The notes: a model not told the origin generated them from the sequence alone. A DNA stretch of 64,000 nucleotides from Denitromonas halophila (GCF_007625155.1 NZ_VMNK01000006.1:62001-126000); one strand, 5' to 3'. Numbered from the stretch's first letter, positions 55,537 through 63,397 are shown. Program-made: numbers and translations.

Positions 55537-55842
55537 TCAGAAAACCCGGCGAACCGATTGCACGGCCGGCAGCTCCCGGCTCTGACCGTCGGACAGCACC
55601 ACGCGCGCAACCAGCAGATAGTCGACACCCACTGCCCCACCCGACACCCGCTGTAAGACCTCGACTCCCACCAGCGCGGGAGCGCCCACTAGCACGGCCG
55701 CGGGGTTGGCATCGGTGCCGCGCAGGACGCTCGCGTCACACGGATCGACCGATACGATGGTGACGCCGGCGGGGATCTGGCCCGTATAGTCGAAGGTCAG
55801 GGTGACGGCTTCGCCGGGGCGGCGGGGTTCGAACGCTCTCAT
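55537..55842 (-). CDS. Small phage structural protein (fibre-tail adaptor-like)
   Basis: 101 residues, beta-rich: MRAFEPRRPGEAVTLTFDYT, IPAGVTIVSVDPCDASVLRG, VDYLLVARVVLSDGQSRELP. The pattern recalls short adaptor proteins that attach to capsid-surface or fibre proteins in other phages. That is a resemblance, not a firm family call. It overlaps the preceding repeat-rich gene by 4 nt. Confidence 0.6.
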   Translation of the reverse strand: MRAFEPRRPGEAVTLTFDYTGQIPAGVTIVSVDPCDASVLRGTDANPAAVLVGAPALVGVEVLQRVSGGAVGVDYLLVARVVLSDGQSRELPAVQSVRRVF

Positions 55843-57374
55843 AGGGATACCTTGAATCGACGCGATGGGGCGGAAACGGAAAACCGGCGATCTGGCGCAG
55901 ACACAACAAAGCGAGGCGACTTGATCAGCACCAGGGCCGACGCATCGACCAGCTGCGCCGCGCCGCCCGCGTCAGCTGCGCCCTGCGCCGACAGCGCGCC
56001 CTGGATGACCAGGTAGCCCGCGCCCATGGCCTGGACAAAGCCGGCCGCCGACACGCGCGCCTCGATCCGGGCCTGCGCCTGGCCGGCGGCCTGGCTGCCG
56101 CCCGAGGCGGCCAGCTCACCGGCCGCGCCGCCCTCGATCGCCGCCGACCCACCGGCCTGCGCAGCGCCGGTAGCCACCAGCTCGGCCACGATAGTGAGCA
56201 GCGCAGCGCCGCCGGCCGTTGCGCCGCCTGCAGCGTCCAGCTCGCCGGCCGCACCGCCCGCCAGCGTGGCGCTACCGCCGGCCTGGGCGGCCCCGGCTGC
56301 CAGCGCCGACAGCGTCGCGGCCAGTGTGCCATTACCCGCAGCCTGCGCCGCGCCGGCGCCGGCCAGCAGCACATCGGCCGACAGCCCGGCCGACCCTGCC
56401 GCCGTGGCCAGATCGGCCGCGCCGATGGTGACACTGGCCACCAGGTCGGCACTGCCGCCAGACTGGGCGGCGCCTGCGGCCGACAGATCGGCGCTGGCAG
56501 AACCGTCGATGGTCGCGGCGCCGCCGGCGAGTGCATAGCCAACGGCGGTAACGGACACGTCGGCGCGAGACTGCGCGGTGCCGGAGGCGACGACAACGCC
56601 GACCGCGGCCAGGGCGTAGATGGCGGACACCTCGGCGCCGCCGCCGGCGTTGGCGGCGCCAGAGGCGGCCAGATCATGAGCTGATCCGCCGCCAGATGAC
56701 ACAACAAACGACACTGCTGCCATCCACGACGCGGCCGTAGCTACGTAAGTTGCGGATATTGTCCCTGTCGATCCAGCGGCAGACTTGATCGCATCTCCAA
56801 TGGCTAGCGTCGTAGCCACACCGCCAGCAAATCCGCGTACATATCTATTTTGCCAAGATGTGTCAGAAGCGTCAGCAGTGCTCAGGCTCGCGCCAGATGC
56901 TCCAGACGGGGCTGCTGCAACAAGATCAGATACAGCGGTGGAGGCACGTATCGCGTTAAACGCAACAACAAACTCACCGTCATTCGTGGTAGTCAATCCA
57001 GAGGGGATGTAACCCGCCGAGTCACTAGCAGTTACATCGCTCGCCGCGACAGAATATGTCGCCACTGAGTCCGGCCGCCAGGCCAAGATAATCGAGTCTG
57101 CGTTAGCGCCGCCCGTCCGGGAAAACGTTGGCGTCCCCATCCCGCTTGTATAGGTCGCGTACGCGACAAATCCGCCAATATCCGGACTGCCTGGAATCCG
57201 CTTTGCTGCGAAAGCCCACCCAGGCGGGGCCGTGAAGTCCGCAGCGCCAGTCGCCGTACAAAACGCGCAAAGGATGTCCCCATCAACAAGGCCGGGGGGC
57301 AACGTGGGGGATACGCTACCGCCAGATCCACCTTTATAAGAGTTTATGCCGGCGCCGATGTACTGGACGGGCAT
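55839..57374 (-). CDS. Phage surface protein with long Ala/Gly repeat region
   Basis: 511 residues. The first ~230 look like a globular beta domain (GLVDGDILCAFCTATG, PPGWAFAAKRIPG, WQNRYVRGFAGGV). Residues ~235-475 are about twelve imperfect repeats of ~20 residues built on AAGAAQAGGSATL, almost without charge. The C-terminus is a triple short repeat, RF-x-VSAP-x-R. Such a protein could be a capsid or fibre decoration with a stiff stalk. No firm family was recognised. Confidence 0.7.
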   Translation of the reverse strand: MPVQYIGAGINSYKGGSGGSVSPTLPPGLVDGDILCAFCTATGAADFTAPPGWAFAAKRIPGSPDIGGFVAYATYTSGMGTPTFSRTGGANADSIILAWRPDSVATYSVAASDVTASDSAGYIPSGLTTTNDGEFVVAFNAIRASTAVSDLVAAAPSGASGASLSTADASDTSWQNRYVRGFAGGVATTLAIGDAIKSAAGSTGTISATYVATAASWMAAVSFVVSSGGGSAHDLAASGAANAGGGAEVSAIYALAAVGVVVASGTAQSRADVSVTAVGYALAGGAATIDGSASADLSAAGAAQSGGSADLVASVTIGAADLATAAGSAGLSADVLLAGAGAAQAAGNGTLAATLSALAAGAAQAGGSATLAGGAAGELDAAGGATAGGAALLTIVAELVATGAAQAGGSAAIEGGAAGELAASGGSQAAGQAQARIEARVSAAGFVQAMGAGYLVIQGALSAQGAADAGGAAQLVDASALVLIKSPRFVVSAPDRRFSVSAPSRRFKVSL

Positions 57375-57376
57375 GC

Positions 57377-57697
57377 TTACTCCAATATCTGCACGTCAAC
57401 CACGACTGACGCAGACTCACCCCCGATCACGCGGACACGTATGGCAGCACTATGCTGGCGCACGAGGACACCCCACATAGCGACTGCGAGCGGGTCTGTG
57501 CTGGAATGTCGTGTCGCGATTGGATACCAGTCAGCCCCATCCGGCGATACCTCGACGATGACAATGGCCGATTTCGTCGGGCCAACGGCACCGTTATCCA
57601 CTTTGATGTAAACGGTCTGTTCGGCAGTCGTCGTCGGATGCTCAGAACTGATGTACTCACCAAGCGGCGGCACTGTTTTGTTCTTTACAATGTTCAT
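57377..57697 (-). CDS. Unrecognised phage protein, 106 residues
   Basis: MNIVKNKTVPPLGEYISSEH..., beta-strand-like throughout, with IVIVEVSPDGADWYPIATRH and a terminal SVVVDVQILE strand. It resembles small jelly-roll decoration proteins in composition. No family recognised. It lies 2 nt before the repeat-rich gene and overlaps its upstream neighbour by 4 nt. Confidence 0.65.
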   Translation of the reverse strand: MNIVKNKTVPPLGEYISSEHPTTTAEQTVYIKVDNGAVGPTKSAIVIVEVSPDGADWYPIATRHSSTDPLAVAMWGVLVRQHSAAIRVRVIGGESASVVVDVQILE

Positions 57698-58140
57698 GCC
57701 GCGCTCCCGTCCGAGTTGAGCAGTGCTTTGCGCACATCAATGCTTGTCGTTGATCGACTGACATCACCAATTCCCAGCAATGCATCGACCACCTGCTGCG
57801 CACCCAGGCCGGTGATGTTGCTGAAAACACCCATCTGCCCGAGCTGCTGGATCATCCCGCGCGTGCTGGCACTGCCGAAATCCAGCTCGCCACGATTGAT
57901 AAGCACCCACGCCCACTTAACGGCACTGATAGATGCCTTGAGTGCATCAAGGGCGTCGAGCACCTCAGCACCCGCGACCGGGCCAAGGGCCTCCATGACC
58001 GCGCCCACACCGCCGAGTGTCGTTTGCGGTACGCGCTCGGCGGGCAGCGCGGCGGCAATGGCCGCGAAATTGCCCGCATCGCGCAGGGCAATCAGGGTCG
58101 GGTCCGCCGCGATCGCGTCGCGGATCTCTTGGGGCGTCAT
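57694..58140 (-). CDS. Unrecognised phage protein, 148 residues
   Basis: A helical protein starting MTPQEIRDAIAADPTLIALRD, with repeated short helices (FAAIAAALPAERVPQTTLGG). Similar-looking proteins occur beside capsid genes in many siphophages and myophages. The function is unknown. It lies in the cassette between gp35 and gp36. Confidence 0.68.
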   Translation of the reverse strand: MTPQEIRDAIAADPTLIALRDAGNFAAIAAALPAERVPQTTLGGVGAVMEALGPVAGAEVLDALDALKASISAVKWAWVLINRGELDFGSASTRGMIQQLGQMGVFSNITGLGAQQVVDALLGIGDVSRSTTSIDVRKALLNSDGSAA

Positions 58141-58142
58141 GA

Positions 58143-58676
58143 TCAGTTGTCGATCTGGAACTGAAGTGTGCCGGCGTTGAACTTGAGCGTTACGCCGGCG
58201 CCGCTCACGTTGAACGCACTCGACAGGTCAATGCAGATCCACGCATTGCCGGCGGTACTGGCGTCGTACCAGCGCACCGACTGCATGTTCCCCCAGCTGG
58301 CAGTCGACTCCGGGAACGAGATCAGCGCGTTGTTGCTTGTCGTGCCGCCGGTGCCGGTACTGGCCACCGTGGTGCCTGCGCCCTGGGTGCCCGCCCAGTT
58401 GGCCAGGCTGGATGTGACCGCGACGCGCGCATAGGCGCCGCCGGCCGGCTCCGTGCCGTTGCCCACATCGGTGCATGTGTCGGTGGTCAGGCCGATGTAC
58501 ATCGTTGCCGGGGCGCCGAGCGACTGGCCGCGCAGCAGCGCGTCGACCGTTTTGTTCTCGGCGTAGTTGGTCAGCACGCCGGCCTGGGCCGGGCCGCCGA
58601 ACAACATGCCGGCGCACATGATCATCAGGCCAATCATGGCGGCCCACAGAGAGGGGGATCGGGTCACACGGTTCAT
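58143..58676 (-). CDS. Phage structural-type protein preceded by a signal peptide
   Basis: 177 residues. Residues ~34-177 (LTNYAENKTVDALLRGQSLG, TEPAGGAYARVAVTSSLANW, SASWGNMQSVRWYD-like) form a common phage structural domain. Residues 1-32 are a clear Sec signal peptide: basic NRVTRS, hydrophobic LWAAMIGLMIMCAGMLFGG, cleavage AQA-G. The start is well supported by GAGGAG upstream of ATG 58676. An exported version of a virion-type protein is unusual. Confidence 0.75.
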   Translation of the reverse strand: MNRVTRSPSLWAAMIGLMIMCAGMLFGGPAQAGVLTNYAENKTVDALLRGQSLGAPATMYIGLTTDTCTDVGNGTEPAGGAYARVAVTSSLANWAGTQGAGTTVASTGTGGTTSNNALISFPESTASWGNMQSVRWYDASTAGNAWICIDLSSAFNVSGAGVTLKFNAGTLQFQIDN

Positions 58677-58681
58677 GGCGG

Positions 58682-59143
58682 TTACTCCTCGTCGTCGGCC
58701 GGACGCACATCCAGCTCGCGTTCGTTCATCAGGGTGTCGAAATCGCCGGGGGCGAGTTCGTCGAGCGAGACGGTTTCGCCGGCATGCGGCCAGTGGCGGC
58801 CGCAGCGGCGGAAGCCTTGCGGCGATCGGGCGCGGATGGTGATGCGGACGGCGGCGATGGGCGGCAGGCCCGAGTCGCCGATCTGCTCACCCTGGCCGAT
58901 CGGGCCGGCGGTCTTCTCTTCCGTCGCGGGGATGTCGATCACCGGCGCGTCGCCGACGGGGGTGGCGGGCGCGGCGACTTCCGGGGTTTTTGCCTCGCCT
59001 TCCGGCGACGGGGTAACGGCGGCGGCTTGCGCCACCGACGCGGGGATGTCGATCACCGGCGCAGCGACGGGGGCGGCGGCTTCCTTGGCTTTCGCCTCGG
59101 CCTTGGGCGCGGCGCTCTTGGCGCCGGGGGTACGTTTGTTCAC
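58682..59143 (-). CDS. Mu gp35-like protein (HI1506-type) with Pro/Ala linker
   Basis: 153 residues from GTG 59143, preceded by AGGAGA. The C-terminal ~60 residues (ITIRARSPQGFRRCGRHWPH... LDELAPGDFDTLMNERELDV) match the Mu gp35/HI1506 group. The N-terminal ~90 residues are a low-complexity Ala/Pro/Lys linker containing PVIDIPA twice. Placed after the capsid gene as in Mu. Confidence 0.82.
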   Translation of the reverse strand: MNKRTPGAKSAAPKAEAKAKEAAAPVAAPVIDIPASVAQAAAVTPSPEGEAKTPEVAAPATPVGDAPVIDIPATEEKTAGPIGQGEQIGDSGLPPIAAVRITIRARSPQGFRRCGRHWPHAGETVSLDELAPGDFDTLMNERELDVRPADDEE

Positions 59144-59162
59144 GAGTCTTCTCCTGGGTGAG

Positions 59163-59193
59163 AAAAAGCCGGCACAGGACGCCGCCGGCTTTT
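59163..59193 (-). terminator. Intrinsic terminator after the major capsid gene
   Basis: Ten-base arms AAAAGCCGGC (59164-59173) and GCCGGCTTTT (59184-59193) with a 10-nt loop. On the minus strand the stem is followed by TTTTT (59167-59163). It would reduce transcription from T into gp35 and is symmetric enough to act in both directions. Confidence 0.8.
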
Positions 59194-59205
59194 GCGCTTG
59201 GCTCT

Positions 59206-59236
59206 GACCGGCAGGCTGCGTCCTGGCCTGCCGGTC
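59206..59236 (-). other. Second strong hairpin after the major capsid gene
   Basis: GACCGGCAGGC (59206-59216) and GCCTGCCGGTC (59226-59236) pair perfectly over 11 bp around a 9-nt loop. It lies 35 nt after the capsid stop and just ahead of the terminator hairpin, with no T-run of its own. It could protect the capsid mRNA 3' end. Confidence 0.7.
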
Positions 59237-59270
59237 TTCATCGCCCATCGCTCACGGGTTATTCGTCAGA

Positions 59271-60167
59271 TCAGTCCAGCCACGGGCAAACGATCAGCTG
59301 CGCGGTGTTGAACCAGATGTTGTCGCCACCGCCTGCGATCTGCTGGGTGTTGAGCAGAGTGCGGGCCTTGGCTTCGTTGCTGGCGCCAACCACCAGGTGC
59401 GTGCCCTTGATAGCCATCTTCTGACCGTCCGGGCGGCGCTGACTGGCGAGGGCAACCTTGGCCGCCTCATAGGTGGTGGCGTCCAGCGCCTGCTTCGAGC
59501 CATAGGCCAGCTGATGGAAACCGTACCCGGCGTTGTAACGGGCGTCCGCGCCGAACAGGTACTTGTTCTCCATGAACACGTTTTCGTCGTTGTCTTTGTT
59601 CATGGGGGTGAACTTGACACCGGCGCGCTTCTGGAACACAACCGGACGGGTGAAGGTGCGCGAGAGGTCAAGCAGGAACCACGGTGCGCCGCTGCCGCCG
59701 CCGGTGTTGCTCCAGCTGATCTCGGCGCCGGCCTGGTTGTGGGTAACGTGGTCGGTGTCGAAGAAGTACTGGCCGTCAAAGCCCTTGGCGGCGAAGCCGT
59801 TGGGCAGCAGGTTCCACACCAGGCCGTCCGGATGGCTTGCCGCGATCTCGCCCTGCTGGGCGAACATGGTGGTGTAGATGCCCAGCCGGTCGTCGGCGAT
59901 GTCGTTTTTATTGACACCGATCGTGTGCTCGAAGTGCTTGTTGGCGATCTGGTAATCGACCGACTCGAGGTTGTTGATGACGCGCTTGCCGACCCACTCG
60001 CGCATGCCGGGCAGGTCTTTCATCCAGCCGTAGTTTTCGGCCGAGCCCATGGAATTGACTTCCATGGCCACCTGCATATAGGTGGGCGGCGCGGCCTCGA
60101 TGCCGCGCATGAAGGCCGCGTTGAAACCCTGCGCGAGCAGGATGAGGTTCTGAGTGTTGATAATCAT
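59271..60167 (-). CDS. Major capsid protein T (Mu gp34)
   Basis: 298 residues with the Mu gpT pattern: INTQNLILLAQGFNAAFMRG, YGWMKDLPGMREWVGKRVI, FEHTIGVNKNDIADDRLGIY, and the C-terminal LVVGASNEAKARTLLNTQQI region. It forms the icosahedral shell. Two hairpins follow its stop, consistent with separate regulation of this abundant product. Confidence 0.96.
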   Translation of the reverse strand: MIINTQNLILLAQGFNAAFMRGIEAAPPTYMQVAMEVNSMGSAENYGWMKDLPGMREWVGKRVINNLESVDYQIANKHFEHTIGVNKNDIADDRLGIYTTMFAQQGEIAASHPDGLVWNLLPNGFAAKGFDGQYFFDTDHVTHNQAGAEISWSNTGGGSGAPWFLLDLSRTFTRPVVFQKRAGVKFTPMNKDNDENVFMENKYLFGADARYNAGYGFHQLAYGSKQALDATTYEAAKVALASQRRPDGQKMAIKGTHLVVGASNEAKARTLLNTQQIAGGGDNIWFNTAQLIVCPWLD

Positions 60168-60182
60168 CGGGGCTGTCTCCTG

Positions 60183-60599
60183 TTAAACGCCCAGGCCCAT
60201 GCGGACCCATACACCGTCGGCATCGACGGCCTCGATCTTGCCGGCGCGCGAGCGGGTGCTGCTGCCGTTGGTCTTGGCCACCGTCTGGTCATCGACGATG
60301 TAGCAATCGGCGCCTGCGTCGGCCTGGGCGATCAGGTCGCCCGCGCTCGAGTTGGCGAAATGGAAGGTGCCCTCGGACACCCGCACCTGCTTGTCGCCGG
60401 CGGCGCCGGCGCTGTTGTCGACCGTCTCTTCGAAACGGCCGATGGCCACCAGCGTGGTCGCGGCGCGGCCCGGGCCGGCATAGCCGCCGTCGAGCACGGC
60501 GAGGCCGCCCTGGTGGCAGACGATCGCGGCCTTCACCGGGTGGCCCGAGACCTCGCCCGAGCGCATGCGGGTGTTACGTGCTTTGGTCAGTGCAGTCAT
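60183..60599 (-). CDS. Capsid-associated (decoration-like) phage protein
   Basis: 138 residues between protease/scaffold and capsid genes. It is beta-rich (VKAAIVCHQGGLAVLDGGYAG... LVAIGRFEETVDNSAGAAGD... GKIEAVDADGVWVRMGL) and resembles DUF2190-type cement proteins found at this position in related phages. Function inferred from this resemblance and place. Confidence 0.72.
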   Translation of the reverse strand: MTALTKARNTRMRSGEVSGHPVKAAIVCHQGGLAVLDGGYAGPGRAATTLVAIGRFEETVDNSAGAAGDKQVRVSEGTFHFANSSAGDLIAQADAGADCYIVDDQTVAKTNGSSTRSRAGKIEAVDADGVWVRMGLGV

Positions 60600-60602
60600 G
60601 GT

Positions 60603-61664
60603 TTAGCCCACCTTCGCTTTGGAAAACTCGTCGGCGCTCAAGCCCAGGGCTTTGCACACCGCCAACTCGGCGTCGGTCTGGCTGCCGCCGGCACCGCCTT
60701 CAGGTGCCGCGCCGCCGGTTTGCGTGCCGCGCAGGGCGGCCACCTGGGGGGCGCTATCGATGTAGGCGGTGAGTGCGGCGAGGTCTTTCTTGCCCAGCTC
60801 GGTCGCCCAGTTGGTTTGCGCGGGCAGCAGCTTGCCGGCGGCGAGCGCCTGCTCGACGGCCTTGCCCACCTTGTCGGCGGTAATGCCGGCGGTGAGCGCG
60901 GCCACTTCGGTTTGCAGGGCGTGCATGGCCTCGACCGGCACATACTTGGCCGGGTCGGGGGCGGTCGGGGTCTTCGCCTTGAGGGCGGCGACTTCGGTGG
61001 TCAGCGCGTCGGCAGTGCCGGCCTTGGCCTTGAGCGCGGCGACGGCAGTCAGCGCCGTCTCCTCGTTCGCGTCCGCAGCCAGGCCCAGCGTCGCGAGCAG
61101 CTTGGTGAGCGTCTCGTTCACAGGTGTCTCCTGGGGGTGGGGTGAGTCGGAAAACAGTCGGGTCAGCGCCACGGCGGCCATGCCGTCGAGGCCGGGGTTG
61201 TTGGTGAGCGCGCCCATGCGCAGGGCAACGACGTCGCCCGACAGCTCGGCGTGCTCGAACACGGGCGAGAAGTAGCGGTACTCGTCGGCATCGACCATCT
61301 GCGCGGCGCGCGGCGTCCAGCGCACCCGGCGGGCCACCAGGCCCACGCCCTCGCGCCACTCGACGTCGGCGGGGTCGATCCAGCCGGCGGCCGGCGCGGG
61401 CTGGCCGTTCTTCTCGGCCAGCAGCGTCTGGTGTTCGTAGTCGATCACGATGGGGTTGATGCGCGAGCGCAGCTCGGCGATCACGCGGCCGGCAATGGCG
61501 GCGTCAATGCGCCAGGCCGGGGCCTTTTCGGGGCGACCGTCCCATGAGCGGAACTCGCCGGCGGGCAGGATCTGCAGCTCGCCGACGGCGAGCGCGGCAT
61601 TGCCCATGGCCACGGACAGCGCGGCAACGGCAATGCGGGGGGTGGGTTTGTGTGCTTTCGCCAT
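60603..61664 (-). CDS. Prohead protease/scaffold I (Mu gp32)
   Basis: 353 residues. The N-terminal ~170 form the Mu I protease domain (LQILPAGEFRSWDGRP, INPIVIDYEHQTLLAEKNGQ, RYFSPVFEHAELSGDVVAL). The C-terminal half is a helical, Ala/Lys-rich scaffold, as in Mu where the in-frame Z scaffold is made from this region; GTG/ATG codons near MHALQTEVAALTAG could serve as a start. No Shine-Dalgarno precedes ATG 61664. Repeat copy 3 ends 33 nt upstream. Confidence 0.93.
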   Translation of the reverse strand: MAKAHKPTPRIAVAALSVAMGNAALAVGELQILPAGEFRSWDGRPEKAPAWRIDAAIAGRVIAELRSRINPIVIDYEHQTLLAEKNGQPAPAAGWIDPADVEWREGVGLVARRVRWTPRAAQMVDADEYRYFSPVFEHAELSGDVVALRMGALTNNPGLDGMAAVALTRLFSDSPHPQETPVNETLTKLLATLGLAADANEETALTAVAALKAKAGTADALTTEVAALKAKTPTAPDPAKYVPVEAMHALQTEVAALTAGITADKVGKAVEQALAAGKLLPAQTNWATELGKKDLAALTAYIDSAPQVAALRGTQTGGAAPEGGAGGSQTDAELAVCKALGLSADEFSKAKVG

Positions 61665-61697
61665 GCCGCCATGATCAGGCGGGGGCGAGGAGTAAAA

Positions 61698-61715
61698 CAG
61701 GCGGAAGGGGTTCCG
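61698..61715. repeat. Phage intergenic dyad repeat, copy 3 (upstream of I)
   Basis: CAGGCGGAAGGGGTTCCG, identical to copies 1 and 2. The dyad CGGAA-N4-TTCCG lies at 61702-61715. It ends exactly 33 nt before the I start codon, the same distance as copy 1 from N. Confidence 0.9.
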
Positions 61716-61721
61716 GGGGCT

Positions 61722-61741
61722 GACCGAGAGCGGTCTTTTTT
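61722..61741 (+). terminator. Short plus-strand terminator-like hairpin
   Basis: GACCG (61722-61726), loop AGAG, CGGTC (61731-61735), then six T (61736-61741) on the plus strand. It could block antisense transcription from the left. On the minus strand the same stem follows a run of A. Confidence 0.45.
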
Positions 61742-61813
61742 CACGCTAACCGGGGTCGCGGGATGCCGTCAAGCGATTCCGGCACCCATCGTACGGGCGC
61801 GGAATCGAAACAG

Positions 61814-61862
61814 ACCCCGTTACAACCCCGTTACTTTTGATTTTTGGCATGCCGCCCATGCC
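61814..61862. promoter_or_regulatory. Tandem decamers and dyad in the G-I gap
   Basis: ACCCCGTTAC occurs twice in tandem with an 11-nt period (61814-61823, 61825-61834). A palindrome GGCATG-N5-CATGCC lies at 61846-61862. On the minus strand a TTGACG (61772-61767) with a 17-nt spacer to the weak TTAGCG (61749-61744) could be a promoter needing an activator at these sites. Confidence 0.4.
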
Positions 61863-61910
61863 AGCGGATGCGCCGCAGTGGAGTAACGCCTTACAGGGGC
61901 TGTATCGCGC

Positions 61911-62429
61911 TCAACCGAAAGTGCGCGACAGGTAGCGGCTGACGATATCGCCGATCTCGCGCTCGTCGCTGTCGGAGATACCCAAAAACGGACGGGCCGG
62001 GATGTCGCCCCACAGGTGGCCGAACTCGCTCTTGCGGCCGCCGAAGTGCTGCATGGCGGCGTAGGCCATGGGGCTGCCCACGCGCAGGCTGTCGCCGTCG
62101 ACGTCGTAGTAGATCTGTGTCGAGAGCGCGCCGACTATGCCAATGAGCGGGCGCTTGCCCTGCACCACGGCAGCGCCGCGGGCGTTGATGCGGCCATCCT
62201 TACGGGTGGTGTTGCGGTAGCGGCCAAGGTGCGCTTCGATCGTGGCGCGGCTGTTCATCACCCAGCGCACGCCGTCCGGGCCGGCGCTGTCGGCAAAGCG
62301 CTGCTTGGTGGTGTCGACCAGCATTTCGCCGATTTCGACCAGGTAGGGCTGCGGGCCGCGCAGGGCTTGCGCCAGCTCGGCCAGGGTGTCGAAGACGCGG
62401 CCTTCGTTGATCTCGATAGTGACGGGCAT
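61911..62429 (-). CDS. Virion morphogenesis protein G (Mu gp31; tail completion-like)
   Basis: 172 residues with the family pattern IGEMLVDTTKQRFADSAGPDGVRW, GKRPLIGIVGALSTQIYYDV, PMAYAAMQHFGGRKSEF and PARPFLGISDSDEREI. GpG/GpS proteins complete the head-tail junction. It lies 2 nt after F. Confidence 0.93.
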   Translation of the reverse strand: MPVTIEINEGRVFDTLAELAQALRGPQPYLVEIGEMLVDTTKQRFADSAGPDGVRWVMNSRATIEAHLGRYRNTTRKDGRINARGAAVVQGKRPLIGIVGALSTQIYYDVDGDSLRVGSPMAYAAMQHFGGRKSEFGHLWGDIPARPFLGISDSDEREIGDIVSRYLSRTFG

Positions 62430-62431
62430 GC

Positions 62432-63397
62432 TCAGGCCTCCGGCGCGAGATTGGCGATGGTCAGCGCGCCGTCGGCCGTCGCCAGGCGCAGGCGATCGCT
62501 ACCCGCGTCGAGCAGCGCCTGCACTGCGCGCCATCCATCGGCGCTCACACTGCCGCGCTGGGCGGCGTCGAGCCACACCACTTCGTTGCCACGCACGGCC
62601 ACCGGCCAGCGGCCGTCACGGCCCTCGGCCAGCCAGCGCTCGAAGGGTTCGCCGCCGGTCATCTCGGCCACATGGGCGCGGGCCAGTGGTGCGTCGCGCG
62701 GCGCCAGGGCGCGGGCCTTGTCGGCCACCATGCGCGCCACGTCGTCGGCCACGCCGGCGCCGGGCATGTATGCCCAGCCTTCGTCGATGCCGGCCGGGCC
62801 GCCGGTGGTGGGGTCGAGGCCGTCATCGGGCGGGGTGTCGGTGCGTGCGTCCATGCGGCCGGCGCGCTCGGGGCTTACGGCGGTCACGTAGCACTTGCAG
62901 CCCCAGCCGTTGGGCGGGTAGTGGGTTTGCCACCAAACATCATCGGCCGGGCGGGTGATGCGGTTCCAGCTCACATGCAGCGGGCGCGGGTGCAGCACGC
63001 TGTCGCTGTGGCGGTACATCCACACCATGCCGTTGCGGGCCGCGTCGCGCAGCTGCACCAGGCGCCCGGCCGAGTAGCTGCTGAGCATGTTGGTCTGGTA
63101 GATCACCCGGCTGCGCCAGGCGCGCCCGCCGGTGTGGTCCCAGCCATGGCGCGCCACGACCTTGTCGAAGTCCTTGCGGAACGCGCCCAAGCCCGTGCCT
63201 TTGCTGATCGCGTCATCCACCGCCTGGCGCAGATCGCCCAGCAGGTCGGCCTTTGCCGCGCCGGCCACCACAAAGGCGCGGTCGTGCGCGCCGTGCATGA
63301 TGTCGCGCCAGCTCTCGGTGGGCAGGTTCAGCTTCTGGCGAAAGAAGGTTTGCTGCTCGGCGAAGGGCTGCTGGGCGAAGTCGAGGGCTAGGGGCAT
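62432..63397 (-). CDS. Minor head protein F (Mu gp30; SPP1 gp7-like)
   Basis: 321 residues. The head-morphogenesis core shows KDFDKVVARHGWDHTGGRAW, RVIYQTNMLSSYSAGRL, and the conserved PLHVSWNRITRPADDVWWQTHYPPNGWGCKCYV region (in pieces) with paired cysteines. It is placed in the prohead at the portal. It overlaps the small upstream gene by 10 nt. Confidence 0.94.
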   Translation of the reverse strand: MPLALDFAQQPFAEQQTFFRQKLNLPTESWRDIMHGAHDRAFVVAGAAKADLLGDLRQAVDDAISKGTGLGAFRKDFDKVVARHGWDHTGGRAWRSRVIYQTNMLSSYSAGRLVQLRDAARNGMVWMYRHSDSVLHPRPLHVSWNRITRPADDVWWQTHYPPNGWGCKCYVTAVSPERAGRMDARTDTPPDDGLDPTTGGPAGIDEGWAYMPGAGVADDVARMVADKARALAPRDAPLARAHVAEMTGGEPFERWLAEGRDGRWPVAVRGNEVVWLDAAQRGSVSADGWRAVQALLDAGSDRLRLATADGALTIANLAPEA

